This document shows, piece by piece, positions 1 to 6,638 of a stretch of DNA of 14,133 nucleotides. The first letter of the stretch is position 1. Each line of letters starts with the position of its first letter. The translations under genes were made by a program, and so were the position numbers. Source of the stretch: JBFWNZ01 sp050250795. Its GTDB lineage: Bacteria > Pseudomonadota > Alphaproteobacteria > UBA8366. The notes below the pieces were generated by a model. The model was not told the DNA's origin, ran no database searches, and saw only the letters and a list, made by a program, of their open reading frames with translations. The stretch spans positions 1 to 14,133 of the forward strand of contig JBFWNZ010000063.1 of the NCBI GenBank assembly GCA_050250795.1, given 5' to 3'.

Positions 1-834
1 ATCCTCCGCGATGTCGTAGACCATGACACCGGGGGCAAGACCGAGCGCTTCGCGCGCCAGCTCCGGATCGATCGGATTCTCGAACTCGACGTTCACCGCC
101 TCGGCATGGCCGATGAAGACCGGCACCCGCACGCAGGTCGCATGTACCTTGATCCGGGGATCGAGAATCTTCTTCGTCTCGACCACCATCTTCCATTCCT
201 CCTTCGTCGATCCGTCCTCCATGAAGACGTCGATATGGGGAATGACGTTGAAGGCGATCTGCTTGGTGAACTTGTGCGGCTCGACCGGATCGTTGACGTA
301 GATGGCACGCGTCTGCTCGAACAACTCGTCCATCCCCGCCTTGCCCGCGCCCGAGACCGACTGATAGGTCGCGACCTGCACCCGCTTGATCGTGGCGATG
401 TCGTGCAGCGGCTTCAGCGCCGTCACCATCTGGATGGTCGAGCAGTTCGGATTGGCGATGATGTTGCGCTTGCCGTAATCGGCCAGCGCGTGCCGGTTCA
501 CCTCGGGCACCACCAGCGGCACATCCGGGTCCATGCGGAACTGCGAGGTGTTGTCGATGACGACGGCGCCCGCAGCCGCGGCCCGGGGCGCGAACACCTT
601 GGACACCTTCGCGCCCGGCGAGGACAGGACGATATCGACGCGTTTGAAGTCGAAGCTGTCGAGATTCTGGACTTTCAGCACGCCATTGTCGCCGAACGAC
701 ACCTGCGCGCCCGCCGAGCGCTCGGAGGCGAGCGCAATCACGTCATCCGCAGGAAAATTCCGCTCGGCCAGGATGGCCAGAACCTCGCGACCGACATTGC
801 CGGTCGCGCCGACGACTGCAACGCGATATCCCAT
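1..834 (-). CDS. asd: Aspartate-semialdehyde dehydrogenase, 3' end cut by window edge
   Basis: Reduces aspartyl-4-phosphate to aspartate-4-semialdehyde with NADPH, the branch point to lysine/diaminopimelate, threonine and methionine; cytoplasmic. I translated 278 residues from the ATG at 834; the frame is open to base 1, so roughly the last 60 residues of a normal ~340-residue protein are missing. Visible features are the N-terminal nucleotide-binding loop VGATGNVG (residues 8-15), the active-site motif PNCST with catalytic Cys131, the QSVSGAGKAG segment (158-167), and RVPVFIGH (236-243), which carries the conserved Arg and His of the family. The start is chosen because the Rossmann strand begins immediately (MGYRVAVVGATG). 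It follows leuB after 148 bp, so it may be co-transcribed or have its own weak promoter. Identification is firm. Confidence 0.96.
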   Translation of the reverse strand, partial: MGYRVAVVGATGNVGREVLAILAERNFPADDVIALASERSAGAQVSFGDNGVLKVQNLDSFDFKRVDIVLSSPGAKVSKVFAPRAAAAGAVVIDNTSQFRMDPDVPLVVPEVNRHALADYGKRNIIANPNCSTIQMVTALKPLHDIATIKRVQVATYQSVSGAGKAGMDELFEQTRAIYVNDPVEPHKFTKQIAFNVIPHIDVFMEDGSTKEEWKMVVETKKILDPRIKVHATCVRVPVFIGHAEAVNVEFENPIDPELAREALGLAPGVMVYDIAED

Positions 835-982
835 GACAAAGGGACCCTATGACTTGGAGAACCTACGCACCGGTTCCCGCTGTGAGCATTCCAGGCTCCG
901 CGCACGAGCCCAGTCGGGACACTTAAGGCCAGAACCGCATTTTTGCAAGGCCGCCCCGGCCCGCCATGGGTCGAATCGCGGC
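835..982 (-). other. leuB-asd intergenic region, nothing decisive
   Basis: 148 bp between the leuB stop and the asd start. Just after leuB the minus strand can form a short GC hairpin, GGCCG-GGG-CGGCC, but no T-run follows. A TTGCAA hexamer with a poor -10 (TTAAGT) 16 bp later is a very weak promoter candidate for asd. The Shine-Dalgarno sequence of asd is also poor. I see no gene or RNA here. Confidence 0.4.
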
Positions 983-2095
983 TCAATCCGCCAGCTTGTC
1001 CAGCTGGTTCAGCACCGCATCGCCCATCACGGTCGTCGACACCTTCGCCGTTCCCGGCCCCATGATGTCGGCGGTCCGCACGCCGCCCTTCAGCACGGAT
1101 TCCACGGCGCGGCTGACGAGCGCGGCATCCTCTTCCAGGCCGAAAGAGTATTTCAGCGCCATCGCATAGCTGAGGATGGAGGCGAGCGGGTTGGCGCGGT
1201 CCTGCCCCGCGATGTCCGGCGCGCTGCCATGGATCGGCTCGTACATCGCCGCGCGGCGCCCGGTCGCATCCGCCGGCCCCAAGGTCGCGGAGGGCAGCAT
1301 GCCCAGCGAGCCGGTCAGCATGGCCGAGGTGTCGGACAGGATGTCGCCGAACAGGTTGTCGGTGACGATCACGTCGAACTGCCGCGGATCGCGGACCAGC
1401 TGCATCGCGCAGTTGTCGGCATACATGTGGTGCAGTTCGACATCCGAGAACTTCTCGGCATGCAGCGCGGTCACGACCTGGCGCCATAGGATGCCGGACT
1501 CCATCACATTCGCTTTCTCCACCGAATGCACCTTGCCGCCGCGCTGGCGCGCCAGCTCGAACGCGACCTCGGCAACCCGGCGGATCTCGGTCTCGGTATA
1601 GGTCTGGGTGTCGTAGCCGCGGCGCTGGCCGTCGGGCAGGCGCTCGATGCCGCGCGGCTCGCCGAAATACACGCCCGAGGTGGACTCGCGCACGATCATC
1701 ATGTCGAGCCCGCGGATGACCTCGGGCTTCAGCGACGAGGCGTCGAGCAGCGCATCGAAGGTCACGGCCGGCCGCAGATTGGCGAACAGGTCCATTTCCT
1801 TGCGCAGCCGCAGCAATCCCATTTCCGGCCGCTTGTCGCGCGCGACCGAATCCCATTTCGGGCCGCCGACGCTGCCGAACAGCACCGCATCCACCTCTTT
1901 CGCCTTGGCCAGAGTCGCGTCGGCCAGCGGCGTGCCGTGCAGGTCATAGGCCCTGCCGCCGACCACATCCTCGTCGACGTCGAACGACAGCGCCCGATGC
2001 TTGCCAAACCAGTCGATGACCCGCCGGACCTGTCCCATCACCTCGGGGCCGATGCCGTCGCCGGGCAGGATCAGAAGCTTCTTGTTGGCGGGCAT
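983..2095 (-). CDS. leuB: 3-isopropylmalate dehydrogenase
   Basis: Oxidatively decarboxylates (2R,3S)-3-isopropylmalate to 2-ketoisocaproate with NAD+, the third dedicated step of leucine synthesis; cytoplasmic, usually a dimer. The 370 residues match the family length. It opens with LLILPGDGIGPEV (7-19). It keeps the substrate-side helix LRLRKEMDLFANLRPA (95-110), the catalytic Lys in EKANV (Lys194), the metal aspartates around DNLFGDILSD (246-255, with Asp251 and Asp255) and the NAD-binding GSAPDIAG (290-297). One oddity: the usual RELTGG substrate loop reads RESTSG (136-141). The start is the ATG 8 residues before the first strand, behind a weak GAGAG Shine-Dalgarno. It lies 131 bp after leuC5, so all LeuC copies lie upstream of it. 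Confidence 0.96.
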   Translation of the reverse strand: MPANKKLLILPGDGIGPEVMGQVRRVIDWFGKHRALSFDVDEDVVGGRAYDLHGTPLADATLAKAKEVDAVLFGSVGGPKWDSVARDKRPEMGLLRLRKEMDLFANLRPAVTFDALLDASSLKPEVIRGLDMMIVRESTSGVYFGEPRGIERLPDGQRRGYDTQTYTETEIRRVAEVAFELARQRGGKVHSVEKANVMESGILWRQVVTALHAEKFSDVELHHMYADNCAMQLVRDPRQFDVIVTDNLFGDILSDTSAMLTGSLGMLPSATLGPADATGRRAAMYEPIHGSAPDIAGQDRANPLASILSYAMALKYSFGLEEDAALVSRAVESVLKGGVRTADIMGPGTAKVSTTVMGDAVLNQLDKLAD

Positions 2096-2226
2096 GGCTG
2101 TCTCTCGCGTGGTTGTGGAACGAAGCGGACGGGCAGGCGGGCGCGGCAGGGCGCCCGGACAAGGGACTTAGCGCATCTTGCGGGGGCCGCAAAAGGATAA
2201 ACGGCAGCCGCCGTAAAGCACCGCCA
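2096..2226 (-). terminator. leuC5-leuB gap with two weak hairpins
   Basis: Reading the minus strand after the leuC5 stop, a small hairpin ACGGC-GGCT-GCCGT (2214-2201) is followed by the T-rich stretch TTTATCCTTTT, and then by a second hairpin TTGCGG-CCC-CCGCAA (2192-2178). The stems are only 5 and 6 bp, so this would be a weak or partial terminator at best. It could lower leuB expression relative to the leuC copies or mark the end of a unit. I see no clear promoter between it and leuB. Confidence 0.3.
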
Positions 2227-3636
2227 TCAGCGCAGATACTCGCGCGCATCCGCAAAGCGGCCGCGGATCGCCGCCGCCGCCGCCATGGCAGGGCTGAGCA
2301 GATGGGTGCGCGTGGCACGGCCCTGCCGGCCTTCGAAGTTGCGGTTCGAGGTCGAGGCGGAACGCTGGCCGGGCGACAGCAGATCGTTGTTCATGCCGAC
2401 GCACATCGAGCAACCGGGATCGCGCCATTCGAAGCCGGCTTCCAGGAACACTCGGTCCAGCCCCTCCGCCTCGCCCTGGCGCTTCACGAGGCCCGAGCCG
2501 GGCACGACGATGGCCCGCACGCCGTCCGCCACCTTGCGGCCCTTCACCACATCGGCGGCCAGCCGCAGATCCTCGATCCGGCTGTTGGTGCAGGAACCGA
2601 TGAACACCCAGTCCACCGGCACATCCGCCATGCTCTGGCCGGCCTTGAGCCCCATATAGTCGAGCGCCCGCTGCTTCGAGGCCCGCTTTTCGAGATTTTC
2701 GATGGCCGCGGGATCGGGAACCGCGCCGGTGATCTGCATCACGTCCTCGGGGCTGGTGCCCCAGGTCAGGATCGGCGCGATCTCATCGACCGACAGCTTG
2801 ACCTCGGTGTCGTAGCGGGCGCCCTCGTCCGACGGCAGGGTGCGCCAATAGGCGACCGCCTTGTCCCAGTCCTCGCCCTTGGGTGCCATCGGGCGGCCCT
2901 TGAGGAAGGCGAAGGTCTTCTCGTCGGGCGCGATCATGCCCGCCTTGGCACCGGCCTCGATGGTCATGTTGCACACCGTCATCCGGCCCTCGACCGACAA
3001 TTCGCGGACCGCGGGTCCCGCATATTCGAGGATGTGCCCCGTACCGCCCGCCGTTCCGATCTTGCCGATGATCGCCAGCGCCATGTCCTTGGCGGTGCAG
3101 CCGCGCGGCAGGCTGCCATCCACCGTGATGCGCATCGCCTTCATGCGGGGCGTGCGCAGGGTCTGAGTCGCCATCACATGCTCGACCTCCGACGTGCCGA
3201 TGCCGATGGCAAGGCAGCCGAGCCCGCCATTGGTCGCGGTGTGGCTGTCGCCGCAGGTCAGCGTCGCGCCCGGCAGGGTAAAGCCCTGCTCCGGTCCCAC
3301 CACATGGATGATGCCCTGGCGCGGGTCGAATATGTCCAGCAGTTGCACGCCGAAATTGCCCATGTTCTCGCGCATGGTCTCGATCATCAGGCGGCAGTCG
3401 GGATCGGCGATCGGCTTTTCGCGGCCGACCGACGGGACGACATGGTCGATCATGCCGATGGTGAGATGGGCCTGGCGCAGTTTCCGGCCGGCAAGCTGAA
3501 GCCCCTCGAAGGCCGGCGGCGACGTGCCCTCATGCAGGATGTGCCGGTCGATATAGAGAAGGCAGACCCCGTCCTTGTCCTCATGGACGAGATGGGCGTC
3601 CCAGATTTTCTGAAGAAGCGTGCGCGGTGCGGCCAT
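2227..3636 (-). CDS. LeuC paralog 5: isopropylmalate isomerase-like large subunit
   Basis: Aconitase-superfamily large subunit (469 residues, full length for LeuC). The family interconverts 2- and 3-isopropylmalate by dehydration and hydration on a [4Fe-4S] cluster, together with a separate small subunit. The cluster cysteines are present: Cys349 in GSCTNSR, Cys409 and Cys412 in GCSMC. So are Asp64-His65, His111, DSHT (130-133), the Asn/Glu pair in CNMTIE (222-227) and NRNFEGRQG (431-439). Departures from the canonical protein are Pro at position 41, where LeuC has Gln (SPPAF instead of SPQAF), DHVV for DHNV, SHTATNG for SHTSTHG, and RSAST for RCAST. It is closest by eye to leuC4. Start ATG at 3636 follows a good GGAGG; leuC4 ends 26 bp upstream. 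Its real substrate is uncertain. Confidence 0.9.
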   Translation of the reverse strand: MAAPRTLLQKIWDAHLVHEDKDGVCLLYIDRHILHEGTSPPAFEGLQLAGRKLRQAHLTIGMIDHVVPSVGREKPIADPDCRLMIETMRENMGNFGVQLLDIFDPRQGIIHVVGPEQGFTLPGATLTCGDSHTATNGGLGCLAIGIGTSEVEHVMATQTLRTPRMKAMRITVDGSLPRGCTAKDMALAIIGKIGTAGGTGHILEYAGPAVRELSVEGRMTVCNMTIEAGAKAGMIAPDEKTFAFLKGRPMAPKGEDWDKAVAYWRTLPSDEGARYDTEVKLSVDEIAPILTWGTSPEDVMQITGAVPDPAAIENLEKRASKQRALDYMGLKAGQSMADVPVDWVFIGSCTNSRIEDLRLAADVVKGRKVADGVRAIVVPGSGLVKRQGEAEGLDRVFLEAGFEWRDPGCSMCVGMNNDLLSPGQRSASTSNRNFEGRQGRATRTHLLSPAMAAAAAIRGRFADAREYLR

Positions 3637-3662
3637 GACAGTCCCTCCGGCGGTGGCTGGGG

Positions 3663-5069
3663 TCAGTTCAGGTAATCGCGGACATCGGCGAAACGCCCGG
3701 CGACCGCGGCGGCGGCGGCCATGGCCGGGCTAACGAGATGGGTGCGCCCGTTCCGGCCCTGACGGCCCTCGAAGTTGCGGTTCGAGGTGGAGGCCGAGCG
3801 CTGTCCGGGGCCGATCAGGTCGTCGTTCATGCCGATGCACATCGAGCAGCCGGGTTCGCGCCATTCGAAACCGGCCTCGGCAAAGACGCGGTGCAGCCCC
3901 TCCGCCTCGGCCTGACGCTTCACTGTGCCCGAACCCGGCACGACCAGGGCCCGGACGCCGGACGCGACCTTGCGGCCGCGGGCGACCTCGGCGGCCATGC
4001 GCAGATCCTCGATGCGGCTGTTGGTGCAGGAACCGATGAACACCCAGTCCACCGGCACATCGGTCATCCGCTGCCCGGCTTCGAGGCCCATATAGCGCAG
4101 CGCCCGCTGCTTCGAGGCGCGCGTCTCCGCATCGGCGATGTCGGCCGGATCGGGTACGCGGCCGTCCACCGGCATCACATCCTCGGGGCTGGTGCCCCAG
4201 CTGACGATCGGGGCGATCCGCGACGCATCCATCGTCACCTCGCGGTCGTACTGCGCGCCGGGATCGGACGGCAGGGTCCGCCAATAGGCGACGGCGCGGT
4301 CCCATTCGGCGCCCGCGGGCGCCAGCGGCCGGCCCTTGAGGAAGGCGAAGGTCTTTTCGTCCGGCGCGATCATGCCTGCCTTGGCGCCGCCCTCGATGGT
4401 CATGTTGCAGACCGTCATGCGCGCCTCGACCGACAGCGCCCGGATCGCCTCGCCGGCATATTCGATGGCATGCCCGGTGCCGCCGGCCGTGCCGATCCGG
4501 CCGATCGCCGCGAGGATCAGGTCCTTGCCGGTACATCCGCGCGGCAAGGCGCCATCGACCGTGATCCGCATCGTCTTCATCGGCGGGGTGCGCAGGCATT
4601 GGGTCGCCATCACCTGCTCGCATTCCGAGGTGCCGATGCCGAAGGCGAGGCAACCCAGCGCCCCATGCGTGGCCGTGTGGCTGTCGCTGCACACCAGCGT
4701 CGCGCCGGGCAGGGTGAAGCCCTTTTCCGGCCCGATGACATGGCAGATGCCCTGGTCCGGATCGTCGATGTCGACCAGCCGCACGCCGAACTCGGCCGTG
4801 TTGCGGCGGATGGCGTCGATCATCTCCTGACAGGCCTGGGGCGCCGGCCGGTCGCGGCCGACCGTGGGAACCACATGGTCGATCACTGCCAGCATCGTCT
4901 CCGGCCGGCGGACGCGGCGGTCCGCCTCGCGCAGGCCGTCGAAGGCTTGGGCGCAGCCGCTTTCATGGACGATGTGCCGGTCGATATAGAGGACGCACTG
5001 GCCATCGGCATCGCGATGGACCAGATGGGCATCCCAGATCTTCTCGAACAGGGTGCGCGGCCGGTCCAT
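3663..5069 (-). CDS. LeuC paralog 4: isopropylmalate isomerase-like large subunit
   Basis: Full-length (468 residues) LeuC-family [4Fe-4S] hydro-lyase large subunit. Cluster cysteines are Cys348, Cys408 and Cys411; Asp64-His65, His110, DSHT (129-132), the NMTIE pair and SNRNFEGRQG are intact, and Gln41 is kept. It differs from the others in a normally near-invariant helix: canonical SEVEHVLATQTL reads SECEQVMATQCL (148-159), which loses a His and adds two cysteines (150 and 158). The segment before Gln41 reads HESGCAQAF rather than HEVTSPQAF. Like leuC5 it has VDWVFIG and GQRSAST, marking these two as a pair. The start follows an AGGGGG Shine-Dalgarno and lies only 9 bp after the leuC3 stop, so the two are surely co-transcribed. 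A catalytic role is likely but the substrate is not evident. Confidence 0.9.
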   Translation of the reverse strand: MDRPRTLFEKIWDAHLVHRDADGQCVLYIDRHIVHESGCAQAFDGLREADRRVRRPETMLAVIDHVVPTVGRDRPAPQACQEMIDAIRRNTAEFGVRLVDIDDPDQGICHVIGPEKGFTLPGATLVCSDSHTATHGALGCLAFGIGTSECEQVMATQCLRTPPMKTMRITVDGALPRGCTGKDLILAAIGRIGTAGGTGHAIEYAGEAIRALSVEARMTVCNMTIEGGAKAGMIAPDEKTFAFLKGRPLAPAGAEWDRAVAYWRTLPSDPGAQYDREVTMDASRIAPIVSWGTSPEDVMPVDGRVPDPADIADAETRASKQRALRYMGLEAGQRMTDVPVDWVFIGSCTNSRIEDLRMAAEVARGRKVASGVRALVVPGSGTVKRQAEAEGLHRVFAEAGFEWREPGCSMCIGMNDDLIGPGQRSASTSNRNFEGRQGRNGRTHLVSPAMAAAAAVAGRFADVRDYLN

Positions 5070-5078
5070 CGCGGCCCC

Positions 5079-6497
5079 CTATCCGAGCAATTCGCGAACG
5101 TCGGTCAGGCGGCCCGTCACCCCGGCCGCCGCCGCCATCGCGGGGCTCATCAGATGCGTCTTCACCCGCGGCCCCTGCCGCCCCTCGAAGTTGCGGTTCG
5201 AGGTCGAGGCGACGCGCTCGCCAGCCTTCGCCATGTCGCCGTTCAGCCCGACGCACATCGAGCAGCCGGGCTCGCGCCACTCGAAACCCGCATCCTTGAA
5301 GATGCGGTCCAGGCCCTCGGCCTCCGCCTGGCGGCGCACGAGGCCCGAGCCCGGCACCACCCACCCCGTCACGCCCTCGGCAAGCCGGCGTCCGCGCAGC
5401 ACATCGGCCGCCGCGCGCAGGTCTTCGATGCGGCTGTTGGCGCAGGACCCGATGAACACGCGGTCGATGGGCAGGTCGGTCATCCGCGTGCCCGGCGTCA
5501 GGCCCATATAGTCCAGCGAGCGCTGCTTGGTGCGCCGGACATCGGGGTCGGGGTAGAGCGACATGTCCGGGACCTTGCCGTCGATGGGCACCACATCCTC
5601 GGGGCTGGTGCCCCAGGTGACCAGCGGCGCGATGGTGGCGGCATCGATATGCACCTCCTTGGCGAAGCGCGCGCCGGGATCGGTCGGCAGCGTCTTCCAG
5701 AAGGCCACGGCCGTGTCCCAGTCCGCGCCCTGCGGCGCATGCGGCCGGCCCTTCAGATAGGCGAAGGTGATCTCGTCGGGTGCGACCATGCCGACCGTGG
5801 CGCCGGCCTCGATGGTCATGTTGCAGAGGGTGAGCCGCCCTTCCATCGACAGGTTGCGCACGACCTCGCCGGCATACTCGATGGCATAGCCGGTGCCGCC
5901 TTGCGCCCCGACCTTGCGCATCACGGCCAGCGCCATGTCCTTGGCGGTGGCGCCCGGCGGCAGGGTGCCGTCGATGCTGACGCGCATCGGCTTCATCGGC
6001 GCGGTGCGCAGGGTCTGCGTCGCCAGGACATGCTCGACCTCGGACGTGCCGATGCCGAAGGCGATGCAGCCGAGCGCGCCGTTGGTCGCGGTGTGGCTGT
6101 CCGGGCAGAGCAAGGTGATGCCGGGCAGCACGAAGCCCTGCTCCGGCCCGACGATATGCTCGATGCCCTGGCGCTCGTCGTCGAGGCCGTACAGCGTGAT
6201 GCCGGCCTCGGGCATGTTGCGGTTCATCGCCTCGACGAACACGCTGCAGCTGGGGTCGTCGACGGGACGGCCATCCGCCGCCTTGGGGGCCGTCGGCACG
6301 ACATGGTCCATCGTGCCCAGCGTCGCATCGGGGCGGCGGACGCCGCGCCTGGCCTCGCGCAGATTGTTGAAGGGCATGAAGGTCGCCACCTCATGCACCA
6401 GATGGCGGTCCACATACAGGATGACGGTGCCGTCCGCCTCGGTGCGGACGACATGCGCATCCCAAATCTTCTCGAACAGGGTCCGAGGCTGGGCCAT
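5079..6497 (-). CDS. LeuC paralog 3: isopropylmalate isomerase-like large subunit
   Basis: Full-length (472 residues) LeuC-family large subunit with Cys352, Cys412 and Cys415 for the [4Fe-4S] cluster, Asp64-His65, His114, DSHT (133-136), NMTIE and SNRNFEGRQG. It is the most altered copy around the substrate-side N-terminal loop: HEVATFMPFNNLR replaces HEVTSPQAFDGLR, so the position of the usual Gln41 is Met. It also has SCANS instead of SCTNS at the first cluster cysteine, SHTATNG, CPDSHT, and RVAST for RCAST. The start is ATG at 6497 behind an excellent GGAGG with 5 bp spacing. A 141-bp structured gap separates it from leuC2, and leuC4 follows 9 bp downstream, so leuC3-leuC4-leuC5 may form a sub-operon. 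It is likely an active isomerase or hydratase with a shifted substrate. Confidence 0.9.
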   Translation of the reverse strand: MAQPRTLFEKIWDAHVVRTEADGTVILYVDRHLVHEVATFMPFNNLREARRGVRRPDATLGTMDHVVPTAPKAADGRPVDDPSCSVFVEAMNRNMPEAGITLYGLDDERQGIEHIVGPEQGFVLPGITLLCPDSHTATNGALGCIAFGIGTSEVEHVLATQTLRTAPMKPMRVSIDGTLPPGATAKDMALAVMRKVGAQGGTGYAIEYAGEVVRNLSMEGRLTLCNMTIEAGATVGMVAPDEITFAYLKGRPHAPQGADWDTAVAFWKTLPTDPGARFAKEVHIDAATIAPLVTWGTSPEDVVPIDGKVPDMSLYPDPDVRRTKQRSLDYMGLTPGTRMTDLPIDRVFIGSCANSRIEDLRAAADVLRGRRLAEGVTGWVVPGSGLVRRQAEAEGLDRIFKDAGFEWREPGCSMCVGLNGDMAKAGERVASTSNRNFEGRQGPRVKTHLMSPAMAAAAGVTGRLTDVRELLG

Positions 6498-6638
6498 GGT
6501 TTCCTCCGGGCCGTCCGCCTTTGGCGGCGGCGGTTCCGCCCCGCGCAGGACGCGCGGGGCGGCGCCATTATGGTTTTTGTGGCGGAGAAACCGCCCGCGG
6601 GCTGGCGATGCCCGCCTGTCTGCGCAATGCCTGCCTGC
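6498..6638 (-). repeat. Structured leuC2-leuC3 intergenic region with inverted repeats
   Basis: This 141-bp gap holds a perfect 11-bp inverted repeat, ccgccccgcgc (6536-6546) and gcgcggggcgg (6552-6562), with a 5-nt loop. Two smaller hairpins built on GGCGG/CCGCC lie at 6515-6527 (loop ttt) and 6581-6595 (loop agaaa). Several GGCGG and CCGCC blocks could pair in alternative ways. None is followed by a T-run on the minus strand. A CATAAT hexamer (6572-6567) resembles a -10 box, but I see no convincing -35. The leuC3 Shine-Dalgarno (6503-6507) is 7 nt beyond the last hairpin. Confidence 0.5.

Noticed and set aside
2113..3675. A 520-codon plus-strand open frame antisense to leuC5
   Set aside because: Same GC-rich antisense effect; the sense-strand leuC5 is complete with conserved motifs.
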